From NCBI RefSeq assembly GCF_002288925.2, contig NW_022098072.1, forward strand, positions 15,837,133 to 15,901,132: a DNA stretch of 64,000 nt. The letters are read 5' to 3'. The DNA is from Delphinapterus leucas. Taxonomy: Eukaryota > Chordata > Mammalia > Artiodactyla > Monodontidae. Below, one piece after another: positions 36,500 to 48,460 of this stretch; the stretch's first letter is position 1, and each line of letters starts with the position of its first letter. Under the pieces are notes generated by a model. The model was not told the DNA's origin. It saw only the letters and a list, made by a program, of their open reading frames with translations, and ran no database searches. The position numbers were made by a program, and so were the translations under genes.

Positions 36500-38289
36500 G
36501 ATTATCTGATAAAAGCAGAAAATATTGACCAGAGTGAAACAAGAAGCTGGAAGCTATAGATCATAGGTAACATTGGCAAGCACAGAATTTTACAAATCAA
36601 GGGGCACATCCTGAGAGACAGCATCAAGAATCTCTTGTTGAAAACATGGGTTAGCTGTGGAATCCTCTCAGAATATCACTTATATCAGAGAATGCAAGGA
36701 TAGAAAGGGCCAAACAAGGAAGTTTGCAGAAGCGGTACCTTTTTAAGAAGAAATTTAGCAGGTGGTAGTAACCCAGCCTTAACTATCAAACTAAGCAAAG
36801 TAAAAGGAGACTCCTATCCCCCCAACAATTACTCTTCTTTAGAAAACTCTGTATCATAAAGTGTTATATATGGATTAAGTGAAACTTTGAAAGCCCAGAG
36901 AATTCCTCTGTGACCTCAGCCATGTTCTCCTTCTACATGGAGCACATTCAAGAAAAAAAAAAAAACCTACTTCAAAATATGAGTATTAATTTAAAAAGGA
37001 CTCATAAAACTAAAAGACCAAAGTGAAAAAAATGTAAAGGAGCAAAACAGAAAGTCTATAAAAACGGGAAAATTTGCTTTAGAGAACAAGAGAATTGTAA
37101 AAAAAAAAAAAAAAAAAAAAGAACATTTCCATGGATCCAGGTGAATAAAGTTGGTATTTTGAAATCAAGAGCAAAAGAAGTAAAATATTACTTAAAACAT
37201 TCATGATTTTAAAACATGAGCTAAGGAAGATAAAAGAATGAAAAACTGAGTCTCAAAAACATGTAAAAGAAAAATACGACCACCCATGGAAATAAAGCCT
37301 ATATTAGAAAAAATAATAGAAAAGAGATACTGTTCAGAAATTATATCCCGGACTGGAAGAGAGTCTTGAGAAAACTAAGCAAAATTTTAAAATAATTATT
37401 AGTAAATGACAAGATATAAAACTCTTAAAGGAAATGAACTATACAGGTAATGGTGTTGTGACAAACAACAATACCTGGAATAGAAAAATATTTAAAACGT
37501 TGTTTAAAATAAACAACTTCTCAGTAAGCAAAACTTGAATTTAGAGATTAAAAGAGCACATCACCTCCCAGGAGATTAAAAAAAATCATATTAATTGGTT
37601 ATACTGAGACATATGTTTAGTAGAGTTACTGGGATATGTATTTACAAAGAAAAATAAAAGGCAATAAGAAAGAAGAGTCATTGATAATGGGAAAATATTG
37701 AAATGGTCCCTGACCTCTTTAAAGCTGGATTTAATGTGAGAAAATAATGAAATATTATCTGCCAAGTCTTTGGGAATCTTTGGCATGATTCATTAGTATA
37801 TATTTTGCTAAACTGTTCCTCACTTATGAAGCAACAAATATTTTCAAATATACAAGATTTCTAGGAAAATATTACTAATAAGCAGCATGTAGACATTGAC
37901 GTTTTAGCCAAGTGATAGAAAATCAGTGCAGTTGTAGTAAAAAATTGACGGTAAGTTTTAAAGTCATAGAAAATAGAACTAAGGTTAAAATAATCAGAAT
38001 AATGGTTACAGAATTATAGCATTTAAGGATGATATAGAAATAAAAATAAAGTAACATAAATCAGAATATGCAAGTGGAGAAAAGATGAGCCTCTATATTA
38101 GATTGTTTAATGTAAGGTGAATAGTAAAATATTAGACTTTTGAAGATAACTAGTATACTAACTTGAAACAGTCTTCCAAATATCAGAAAGAACGCACACA
38201 GGTGTGTACACATGGGTACATGTGCACACATGTGCACGCAGCACGTGCGTGCGAAGAAGAAGAAACACTACATAGTAAAACTATAAGTT
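36500..38289 (+). repeat. Possible old L1-derived (or HAL1-like) sequence, sense
   Basis: The + strand is strongly A-rich with many short lysine-rich fragments, as in decayed L1 sense strands. A block near 36870-36930 resembles old L1 5'-region text. A 22-base A run at 37099-37120 interrupts it. The call rests on composition and loose resemblance only. Confidence 0.35.
38193..38253. repeat. Alternating purine-pyrimidine (CA/TG/CG) tract
   Basis: A 61-bp irregular run of CACA, TGTG, TGCA and CGTGCG words; a Z-DNA-prone simple repeat. Confidence 0.8.
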
Positions 38290-38520
38290 TTACCACTGGG
38301 AACACAGAGCAATGTGAATAGTATGATACCCTGAGTAAAAAAAGCTAGGATATATAGACAAGCACATTTGCTGGTAGAAGGATACACAAAAATCTTTTGA
38401 CACTATTACCGGAAAAGGTTTTTGGGATCTGTAGCTAAGAAGCTGGAAAGGGGCAATTTACTGAATACTTTTGAATTGGTTTACATTGTTAGTGTAGTTT
38501 TGACAGATTAAAAAATAATC
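38290..38520 (+). mobile_element. Old L1 LINE 3' UTR fragment, sense
   Basis: 'gtgaatagtatgatacc', 'gtagaaggatacacaaaaat' and 'ttactgaatacttttgaattgg' correspond, with decay, to the 3' UTR of old L1M families in sense orientation. Confidence 0.5.
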
Positions 38521-38911
38521 TACTGAAAACTATTTTTTGAAGTACCTCCAAATACATATCTTGTATTTTGACTGTGGTGCTTTTCTTCCATAGTATGTGA
38601 GCACAGAACTTGACAAATAATAGATATAAAAAGAATCTTGATTATAAAAACCACAGGGAAATGTCTTTATATTTTTGCAGTAACTTTTAAAAAATAATGG
38701 TAAAATATAGGTGGTATGATATTTTCAAAACTTTAAATGTCTTGTTCACTTAAAGCTATTGTTTAAATTAAAACAGATAAACATATTCATTACTCATCAG
38801 TCTCTCAGAATAGGTGCTCTTGCAGTTTGTAGAGTTGTCTATACTGCAGTGATTTAAATGCATATTGTTTTAAATACGAAAATTTACTTTTCTAAATTTA
38901 TCAGCAGTATC

Positions 38912-38922
38912 TGTAATTTATT
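38912..38922. repeat. Target-site duplication, left copy (TGTAATTTATT)
   Basis: Matches TGTCATTTATT at 41306-41316 with one difference. The pair brackets the internally deleted L1. Confidence 0.7.
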
Positions 38923-39375
38923 TTTATACATTTCCTATTTTATTGAAGTATAGTTGTTTTATATTGTTATATTAGTTTCAGATTACAGCATAGTGATTCA
39001 ATATTTTTATAGATTATACTTCATGTAATGTTACTACAAAATAATGGCTATATTTCCCTGTGCTGTATAATATATCTTCCTTGTTTCTTATCTATTTTAT
39101 ACATAGTAGTTTGTATATCTTAATCCCATAACCTTATCTGGCCCCTCCCTTTCCCTCTCCACACTGGTATCTGCTAGTTTGTTTTCTATATCTGAGAGTT
39201 TGTTTCTGTTTTGTTATATACAATTGTTTATTTTTAGATTCCACATATGAGTGATATTATACAGCATTTGTCTTTCCCTGTCTTATTTTACTAAGCATAA
39301 AATTTCTAGGTCTACCCATTTTGCTGCAAATGGCAGAATTTTATTGCTTTTTATGGCTGAATATATATATGTGTA

Positions 39376-39408
<33 letters not shown>

Positions 39409-41305
39409 CCATTCATCTGTTGATGGGCAGTTGGGTTGCTTCCATATCTTGGCAATTATAAATAATGCTGCTGTGAACATTGGGGTGCATGTATCTTTTT
39501 AAATTAATGTTTTTGTTTCCTTCTGATATATATCCAGGAGTAGAGTTGATGGATCATATGGTAGTTCTACTTTTAGTGTTTTGAAGAACTTCCATAGTGT
39601 TTTCCATAGTGGCTACATCAATTTACATTCCCACCAACAGTACACAAGGGTTCCCATTTCTCCACATCCTTGCCAACATTTGTTATTTGTAGACTTTTTG
39701 AAGTCTGCTGTTCATTCCTTCTAGTATGTTTTTCATTAGTTATTGTCAATATATTCTTCAGTTTAGACTGATTTTTATATTTCCTAGTTCCTTGGTAAAA
39801 TTTTCACTGTGTTCATCTGTCCTCTTCCCTAATTCATTTAGCATTCTTATTAGTAATGCTTTAAATTATTTATATGTTAAGTTGTTTATTTCTCTTTCAT
39901 TATTTTTTCTGGAGTTTTTTTTCTCTTACTCTTTCAATTGAGAACAGTTCTGTTTTAATTTTGCTTAACTTTTTCTGTCTCTATGAATTTCGGTCAAACA
40001 CTTACCTATTGAATCTTGAAGGGGTTCCTTATGTGAGAGCATCCTTATGCAGTCTGCATGTGCCTGTTCTCTTTGGTGGGATTGCTGGATGTGATATGAA
40101 TAGAAGCCATGTCTTTCCTCAGGGTGTGCTGGTAGTTATCACCTTGGTAGGAAGTGGGGTTGGAGATGGAGTGGCCAGGGCCAGAGCCAGGCAGGAGGTG
40201 GGGCTTCCCTCTTTGCTCAGTGGCCATTACCTTCCTATTAGGGATGGTGTTGGATCCCAAGGTGATGGAGCTGAAGACCTGAGGGTCTGGTCTGAGCTGG
40301 CTCTGTTCCCTTTAAGTGTGTGCTCTCCCCCTCCCAACACTGGTACCCTTGCTCCAAAGATTGGAGTTCTTGACTCACGACAGGGTAACAGGCTTTGGCA
40401 GGCCAGTTGAAGACAGAGGTATGGGCTGCCTCCAATGTGTAGCCTGTGCAAGTGCCAGCAAGGGCTGCCCCCACTACATCCTAGTCTCCTTTGTCCCTCA
40501 CAGCTGATAACTCCCCCAGGCCTAGCCCACCCCCCACCCCCCTGTTGTGGAGCTGTGCCACAGTGCAGGTGGGGCCCTCCTGGGCTCTTAGTGTGTACTG
40601 GGGCATGGGCTGGTGCTGTCTGGCCACTCTCTGAGATTGGGGATCACCCCTTGATGTGCGCCCTGTGAAAGCGCCAGCAATGGCCACCCCTGCCACACTG
40701 AGACACTGCCCTAGGTCAGTCAGAGTCACCTCTGCATCCCTGGACCAAGCTCTCTCCCTGTTCAAGGTAGCCCTTGCTCTGGCGGTGGGCTATGACGTGA
40801 AGCAAGTGGGGCTAGAGTGTTCACTTGGCTCAGGCTGGGTCACTTAAAACTTGCTGGGTCAGCAAGTGGGCAGCTCCTCATGAGTTCCCAATCCATCCTT
40901 TCCACCCTGCCTCGGGAGCCAGCCAGCACCCACACACTCCTCACAAGCAGAGTCCAGCCCTCCTATTAGCTCCAGAGACACTCCAACCAGCCAAGGGGGC
41001 TGATTTTCCCTTTGTTGGACCGCAGGACCCAGGCATCCAATATGTGGCTCTAACTGCTCACTCCTGAGGGCGGATCTCCACCCCTATATTTTCCCTCTTC
41101 CTCTGAGTCCCCTCCCCATGGCACAGGTCCGACCTGATCCCTTCTCTTTTCTTCCTACCTGATTCCATGTGGATCTTTCTTACAGCCTTGGTTGTAATGG
41201 AATCTTTCTGCCAGTTTCCAGTTTGTTTTCAGCGAGAATTGTTCCACATGTCGATGTATTTTTGATGTGTTTGTGAGGGAAGGTGAGTCCAACATCCCCT
41301 CTATT
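38923..41305 (-). mobile_element. Internally deleted L1 LINE: 5' UTR and ORF1 start joined to ORF2 end and 3' UTR
   Basis: Antisense L1 of 2383 bp. From left: 3' UTR (38923-39250) and the ORF2 C-terminal region to about 39702 (complement of 'caaaaagtctacaaataac'). Then comes an abrupt join to the N-terminal coiled-coil part of ORF1 (about 39703-39995). That part is recognisable on the minus strand as MLNELGKRTDEHSENFTKEL and later [11 protein letters not shown]-rich 5' UTR follows (about 40030-41280) and ends with 'agaattgttccacatgtcgatg' text near the element's 5' end. Roughly two thirds of ORF1 and nearly all of ORF2 are absent; a complete L1 is about 6 to 7 kb. Both outer ends abut the 11-bp TSD. 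Inactive. Confidence 0.8.
39359..39409. repeat. (TA)n(TG)n(TA)n microsatellite inside the L1
   Basis: TA run, about ten TG units, then a second TA run, within the ORF2 end of the deleted L1. Confidence 0.93.
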
Positions 41306-41316
41306 TGTCATTTATT
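41306..41316. repeat. Target-site duplication, right copy (TGTCATTTATT)
   Basis: Partner of 38912-38922; one mismatch. Confidence 0.7.
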
Positions 41317-42619
41317 AAAAGAGTAATAGTTGTAGCAATACTATGCTGTTAAATGCTTTCAACAAAAACTATATCAGAGAAGACTCTGACCATGAAGGGT
41401 TCACCAAACTGGCCATTCCATCCAGAAAAACAAAACAACCAAGATTTTGTGTTTATTCTGGATGCACAAGAGAGGCACTTACTAGTATGTGAATTCACAT
41501 TCTTAAATATGTAAATGATGGTTGCAGTATACTCTTTAAATAAATGTTATTTGTAATGTAATGTGAGGAAAATACAAGGATGTTTTTATACACACAAATA
41601 AGATCTGGGTTCAGGAATACGTATTATCCTTTAGGGTAAATTAAGGTAACCTTTCCTGCCTCTGTTTTTTGGTAAGATCAAACAAGATTACTTGGAATTT
41701 ATAGTTTTAAAATGAATTTGGTGTCTCAGATGTCTCAACTACTAGAAAAATTTTCTAACATTTTATATGAACCTCCTATAGTCAGAAAATAGTTATCAAA
41801 TGACATTCTTGAATCTGAGGTTAATGAAGCCCTAGTAATTCCTATTATAGGTATTGATTTCCAAATTAACTAGGAAAGTTGATTATTTATCATGTGAAAA
41901 TATTCCATTATCTGGCTTCTGATCAAATTGAAAAATAAGCTGGATTTCAAATGTCATTAATATTTTATAATGCACAAAGTTGATTTTACTTTTCACTGTG
42001 GAGAGATAAATTTCTCAAGTGCCTCTATAATTTGAGCATGTATTAATATTGGTCTGATATTTATCTATTACATTAGAATGCCTTAATCCAGGGCTTTTAA
42101 ATGTGTATTTTACCGCCTTTATAATGTGGATACCCGCTTTAGAGCTTAAGCTAAGTCTCATGTTATAACATAAAGTCACACTATACTCATCACTTGAGTG
42201 GACTTAAGATGTTTTTCCTTTTCTCTTACGGCTGCCATGACTTAAAATGACCTTGCCCAGGGCAAAAATAAGTCTGCAGATCTGTTTATAAATTTATTAG
42301 TTGAAGCCCTCTTCTAGGACACATAGAAGTTATCTACATTGAACTAATTACCCAAACACAAAGACACTTTATCTACATTCAGAACAGATTGCTTCTGGGT
42401 TGAAGTAGTGCCCTTCTGACCAGCCTGCATTGATTCACACTACTTTTACTGAAAATAATTGAATCATTTTGCCCTCTTCTTCTCAAGAAAAAGATTTTTT
42501 TCTTGCTTGACAGTATGAATGCCATTTGTTTGAGTCATTATTAATGATTAAGAAAGGCAGCCAAATAAAACATTTAACTTTAAAAAATGGAAATATGTTC
42601 TGATATTCAAGCATGCTAT
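41317..42619. other. No recognised feature
   Basis: AT-rich; no gene or repeat recognised. Confidence 0.4.
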
Positions 42620-43215
42620 TATTCAGAAACAAGTAAATTAAAACAAAAATGAGATGTCATTCACCTATCTAACTTTTCAAAAGCAAGGGTGTGATGAAAT
42701 AAGTACTCCCATATCTTGTTGTTGAGAATGAACATTAATATTGTGCTTAAAGAGCAACCTAGATATATCAATCAAAAAATATAATGTGCATAATCATTGA
42801 GCCAGCATTTCTAATTCTAGGATTCTACCTTACAAAAATGATCATCAAAATATAAGTTTTTATAAAATGGTTCATTGGAACATTGCTTATATGAGCAAAT
42901 AAATTTTTTAAAAGAATTATTATATAATTATTTACAAAAATCATATTATGTATTGCATTATTTATAATATAAACAAATATAATAATCCAATCTATGGAAA
43001 TGGAAGTAGGCATTAGAAAGAATGAACTATATGGACAGTAAAGATCTCTACTAGAACTCAAGGTACAATATAATTGTCAGAATAATATGTGTAGTATTAC
43101 TTCTGGGGATGGGAATGAATTGGAGATTTTTGTTTGCTTTCTTGTAGATGGACTTTAGTGTTTTAATTTCATATTTTGCCATATAATTGTAGATACTTCA
43201 CAATGAATAAATATC
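42620..43215 (+). mobile_element. Old L1 LINE ORF2 end and 3' UTR, sense
   Basis: 'aaaatgagatgtcattcacctatc', 'agccagcatttctaattctaggattctacc', 'ggttcattggaacattgc' and a 3' UTR with 'acttctggggatggg' follow the order of an old L1M 3' half. Reading frames are destroyed. Confidence 0.68.
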
Positions 43216-46060
43216 AATGTAAAAGTTTAATGAAACAATTTAAAAAATAAAATAAGGCTTATTTAACAACACATTGGGTTTTCTAACATAGATTATATAT
43301 TTATAAAAGAGGGTTCTTTTGGATATATTTTAACTTTGGTAGTATTTAATCTTTCTACACAAAAAAGTCAAAATTTCAACTAACATAATTGTACACTGAA
43401 GTAGTAGAGATAAATGGTACAAGTCTCAATATGTATATATGTATACTAGTATTCCTATGAGTAATTATATGGAAAACAACTCAATTAATTCCTTACTACT
43501 TTAAATATACCATAATTATCTGCTGTGAGTCATAAAAAGATCAATATTAAAGTGTTTTGTGAAAATTAATGTGTTTCATAGGTAATTTTTTTTACATATG
43601 TTAGCACAACATAATATACATATTTCTCCCTGTTTTTAAAATGACTCATCTTTCAGAGTCTCTGGAACAATTTTGAGAAATAAAAATTTCTATCTCTACC
43701 TATATATATAAAATTACAATTATTGGATCTATTCAATGAATATATAGCATTTTTGTTGAAAATAAAATTTGAGTTCTAGATCTTATTTGCCCTGTAAACA
43801 CATTCATAGCAATCAGATTTTTTTCAAAGATTAATGTAATAATAAAATATTCTAAACGGATCAGTATAAAGAATTTTGCCTCTGCTCATATTTATCAGCT
43901 AGAAATAATTAACTAAGGCAAATTAAATTATCAAAAATGATAAGAATTGTACCTGTATATCCCATATATCAAGCGCAACTTAGAATTATTTTTAATGTAT
44001 GTCATGAGAAGGGAGTTATAAGGCCTTAGGACTCCAAGTACAGGTTAATTTCTAACCATTTTCTCTTTTCATTTCAAGCTTTGTCACTGGACTAATACGT
44101 TTGGTTCCTTATTCTGTTTTCATTACTCTGTGATTTCACAATTGACAGGAAAATAAATAAATTATCTGTAGTTTTCTTTGTTCAGAAGAATGCATTATCA
44201 AAGAACTTTATACCATTCATTGCAGCCTACTGCACTGTATGTTTCATTTGGTTGGACAATGATGTTAACACAAATAGAAAGAGACTCAGTACATTTTGGA
44301 GAATATAATTAGAATAAAGAAAATGGTACAAATATGAGCGATTCTGACCTACATTCTGTTTGTCAGTCTTTCTTGGCAAAATAAAACATGTCCCAATAGG
44401 TACAGATTTACTCACAAACGTGTCTCATATGTATTACTGAAAATATTCTGTAATACTTTTATTAGAGCCATGATAGGTTTAAGAGAATATCATAAGTTTT
44501 GGATTTCTTATAAATCAATACTTTATCAATATGATATGCTTTCTTTATCATTTTATTTTTATATATTTACTAGAGTTTAGGTCACATATACACCATAATT
44601 ATTTAAATTACATATACCATCTGGAACAATGAAAAGACCAAAATACTTTCTAAGTTTCTAATTTAATTTATCCAAAATTAAAAGAAATTGATTATTGCTT
44701 TGGTTTTCCTCAAAGAATCTTCAGTCATTCACTTGTTTTATAAGCCATTAGATTTACGTACTAAGTATTTGTTACTATATTTTTTCTTTAAACATTTACT
44801 TAATTAAAAGCATGACAAAATTGTATTGAAATCTGTATATTTTAGATGAGCTAGCTTCAAAACTAAATTTTTCTTGCATTCCATAACATATGTTTTATTA
44901 TGATGAGTTGACAGTATTTTCAAATTAATATTGGATAAACATAAATTTAAAAAAATAGTTCTAAAGTTTTAAATGGTTATTAAAACATTGGTCATGCAAA
45001 GATCAATATTGTAGCTTCACTGACTACAATGCTTAAAGAATGCTCACAAGGATTAGAGAAATCCTTAGAATTTGTTGGAGGATCATCAGTTGCAATATGA
45101 AATATTTTCATGCATACTTGTGGCATTTTCTTATCCATAGCCCTTCAAATTATTTTCTTCCAAGAGTCAGTGTTTGTAGAGTAACTATGTTATCCTCATC
45201 AGTCTTATCACCTTCTGGACAAATCCTGTGTACTCTACAATCTATTCACTAATAGAAATATTTACATTGAAGAGAATTACAAATCCAGTAATAATTGTTT
45301 TCTGTCCTACATGGATTTTCTTCAGAATTATAGCTAAAACAATTGAGAAATAATCAACAAATGGTTTCATTCATTATATCTGTTTCAGTATCAAATCTTT
45401 GCTTTTGTATTAATCCTCTGAAAAATATATATAATTATTATTTGGTGTAGAAGTTTATATTCCGAATAAATGCCCTACTATAATGCCATAAAATTTTCTG
45501 TGGTTTATGCCAGATAATACTCATTAGTACACTCAGTAACTTTCTTAGATGATCTTCTGAACATCAGATATCACTACACCACAAATAAAGTCAAATATGC
45601 TGAGTTCAACAATAGCACAGGTTTTTTTTCTCATTTTCTTATTACCTCCAATCTTCATATTCAGTAGTAATACATTTCTAAATCAAATATCAATCCTTAT
45701 CTGTTATTAATACTATTGATTATGCACATGCCTTTTACTTTCTTAGTGTTTAATATAAACTAACTGTTGCCAGTCTTCTTGCAGTCTCATTTTTTAGTTG
45801 AAAAGTATGCTCTTTAAATATTATATAATGTAAAATTGGAATGTAAAATAATGTAAGAATTGCATAATACATCAATTGGTCATCCATCCACACATTGCTA
45901 CCTATAGCTAAATAGCCTTTTTCTTCTATTACCTTTTCTCTTTCTTTTCCGCCAAATTTTATCCTAACTCCAGGTGTTAGCCTTTCTTCCCTATTCTTAC
46001 ATTTCTATGCAATGTTCATATTTCTCTTTGATGTTGTCTTCATTATTTCCATGACTGCAA
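43216..46060. other. AT-rich DNA, nothing recognised
   Basis: About 2.8 kb without any recognisable element, one of the longer quiet stretches of the window. Confidence 0.4.
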
Positions 46061-46067
46061 GAGAATG

Positions 46068-46090
46068 AGACTATGCTCCAAGCATAGTCT
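46068..46090. repeat. Perfect 10-bp inverted repeat, 3-base loop
   Basis: AGACTATGCT, loop CCA, AGCATAGTCT. Could form a small hairpin or cruciform. No function assigned. Confidence 0.9.
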
Positions 46091-47189
46091 ATATATGGCA
46101 CAGGGAATGAGTCACACGCCAGAAAAGATGAACTTGAACACAACGTCCAATGTAAGCTTTCCTCCTACTTTAACTCCACCCTACTACCACTGTTGTGGAT
46201 GCCTACTACAAAAAGAGCTGCTCTCTAGCTTTTCTGGAGAGAAACTATGCTTGGCTAAGTAAGGACAAGGTCTTCGGGACAGTAGTAGAATGTTGGGAGT
46301 GGGGGTATTACTGGTGTTATAGCATACTGGAGTCTTCTCTGATATCAAAGACACATAAACAGTAGTAGGACAAGGATAAACCTACTCTTTGTCCTGCTCC
46401 TGAGTAGGGGAGGAATACATAATGCTGTTTCACTTTTACTCCAAACTGGCCTAGTTGATCTCGGATAAGGGTGAGAGCTGGAATTACTAAGATCGTTATA
46501 TAGACCTCAGTGGAGACCTGCCGTTCAAACATTTAAAAATGAGTGCCCTTCACATCTTGGCACGTTGCCTTTGGCTTAGTTTGTTCCCTGTTGAAAATTA
46601 CCTTTCAGGTAATCTATCAATCACCTATAGTAATATCATCCGTGTTGGATACAAGTTTTATGGGTGTCAAGTTTTATATATCTGGGCATGCAATTTTTTT
46701 AAAAAGGACATACAGTTATGAAAACAAATAAAATAACAAGGGTAAACAAAATAGACAGTGAACAACATAAACATATTCTAACAAAGCCAAACTAAATGTA
46801 TTCCACTGTGTAACTTTTCCTTAGCCAGATTCAAAAAATGCCATACCTTCTACAGTGTCCCCCAACAGGTGAGGAAATGTGCCCTAGAGAAGCAGAGGTG
46901 AATCAACACATAAAAGTCTTATATTTGCAAATTTTCCAAAATCACATAACCCTATGAACATATTGCTAGTGTCTATCTTAAGAGCTTAGCAGGCGCCACG
47001 TAAGAGAGGACCACTAAATCTTAAGCTTCGTTAGAGTTATGGTGAATTTGAATTAATAATCTTTCATATATTTTTCTGCATTCAATTATGCTAAAGGTAC
47101 TTATGGATGCATGTGTGACAAGGCTTACATCTTTATAAGGTTTGTTTCTTTATCTATAAGGAGCTCTTATAGTTAAATACAAAACTGGG
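46091..47189. other. No recognised feature
   Basis: Unique-looking sequence; several short frames on both strands without family features. Confidence 0.4.
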
Positions 47190-47424
47190 CAAGAGAAAAG
47201 AAAATGAAATTCACAAACTAATAAATGTAAATGACCAATAGACACAACTTCACTATCTAACAAAGAAGTATAAATAAAATTCACATCAAAATATGAAAGG
47301 CTTTTGAAAAAAATGACAATAACAATGGCATTTATAAAGATGTGCTGTATCAGCAAGATAATTGATGTTGGTATAAAATGGTTCCACCTTTCTAAAGGGA
47401 ATCTATATATGAAAAGCTTTCTAT
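47190..47424 (+). mobile_element. Old L1 LINE ORF2 C-terminal part, sense, part 1
   Basis: Decayed L1 ORF2 text ('tcactatctaacaaagaagtataaataaaattcacatc' and 'gttggtataaaatgg' region) interrupted by a SINE at 47440 and continued after 47639. Confidence 0.5.
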
Positions 47425-47439
47425 TGTTTGTGCACTTTA
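47425..47439. repeat. Target-site duplication, left copy (TGTTTGTGCACTTTA)
   Basis: Perfect 15-bp match to 47625-47639, bracketing the SINE. Confidence 0.95.
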
Positions 47440-47624
47440 TTTTTTTTATTTTTTTTTTTTGCAGTACGCGGGCCTCTCACAGGCTCCGGACGCGCAGGCT
47501 CAGCCGCCATGGCTCAAGGGCCCAGCCGCTCCGCGGCATGTGGGATCTTCCCAGACCGGGGCACGAACCCGTGTCCCCTGCATCGGCAGGCGGACTCTCA
47601 GCCACTGCGCCACCAGGGAAGCCC
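47440..47624 (-). mobile_element. CHR-class tRNA-derived SINE, antisense, with internal deletion
   Basis: T-rich tail (47440-47460), GTACGCGGGCCTCTCAC, then a jump straight to AGGCTCCGGACGCGCAGG. About 28 bases normally between these (the TGTTGTGGCCTC...GGAGCAC part seen at 51756-51783) are missing. The head ends CCAGGGAAGCCC at 47624. Perfect 15-bp TSD, low divergence: a recent insertion into an old L1. Confidence 0.95.
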
Positions 47625-47639
47625 TGTTTGTGCACTTTA
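47625..47639. repeat. Target-site duplication, right copy (TGTTTGTGCACTTTA)
   Basis: Second copy of the SINE's 15-bp duplication. Confidence 0.95.
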
Positions 47640-48060
47640 AGACACAAATAGTATCCTTAGTAATTTATCTTAAGGAAATAGTCTAAGATAAATACAAATA
47701 ATTTTATACTAACTTATCTATTGCAGCATTGTCTGCTTTAGCAAATAACTTCAAAATACTAAATGTGACACACAGTGGAATTACTCCATTTTTATGCATT
47801 TATCCATACAATGAAGCAGTTATTGAAATTCATGTTTGCAAAACATTTCTATCATAATATTATCTGAAATAAACATGCATGTACAATATCATTTAATTCT
47901 GTCAGATATCTGGATAAGTGACAGATTGATATTTAAACAGAAAAAGAGCTTCTAAAATGTTCCCTAAAATGTTAACAGTAGTCAAATTTATATACATTTA
48001 TATATATATCAATTTATAAATGGTGATTATATTATTATAGTATCATTACAATTTTTATAA
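47640..48060 (+). mobile_element. Old L1 LINE ORF2 C-terminal part and 3' region, part 2
   Basis: 'agtaatttatcttaaggaaatagtctaagat', 'attgcagcattgtctgc' and 'atttatccatacaatgaagcag' are ordered, decayed L1 ORF2 3' phrases, continuing the element before the SINE. Confidence 0.65.
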
Positions 48061-48289
48061 TTTATAAGATTTTCTAAAATGGACTCCAAGAGTTAAGGAT
48101 GTCTTATTTCCTCATCCTGTTATCAGTCATCTGTTTATTAAATGTACAGGTTAATGCAATGTATCAATATTTCAATATTTTTTCAAAATGTAAATGATAT
48201 GAAATGTGATTTTATTTGAACATCCTTCTACTCTTTCATTCTATTTAGTTTACTTTGTGTGTAACAACAACAGTAGGTAGCATTTTAGG

Positions 48290-48460
48290 CAATTTAGAGT
48301 GTACTAAGCATTTTACTTAGTCCAGATACTTTACACATTCCAAATTCACCTAACAATCTCAACCCCGGTTTACAGACAAGGAAGTTGAGGTTCTGAAAAA
48401 TTAAGTAATCTATCCAAGATGAAGCAGCTAGTATGAGCAGCATTGAGGTTTTCAGCCCAG
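48290..48460 (-). repeat. MIR SINE fragment
   Basis: 'ctttacacattccaaattcacctaacaatctcaa' then 'ggtttacagacaaggaagttgagg' and 'caagatgaagcagctagta' form the complement of MIR, diverged. Confidence 0.78.

Noticed and set aside
37099..37120. Poly(A) tail of a processed pseudogene
   Set aside because: No cDNA-like sequence with a recognisable gene or a target duplication was found upstream.
40060..41260. GC-rich block that could be a CpG island or promoter of a gene
   Set aside because: It is the 5' UTR of an antisense L1 joined to ORF1 text; CpG is not frequent by eye and no first exon follows.
38923..41305. Spliced L1 RNA as the source of the internal deletion
   Set aside because: Not supported by what is visible: the retained bases next to the junction do not look like a typical exon-exon boundary. 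It cannot be fully excluded because the removed sequence is absent.
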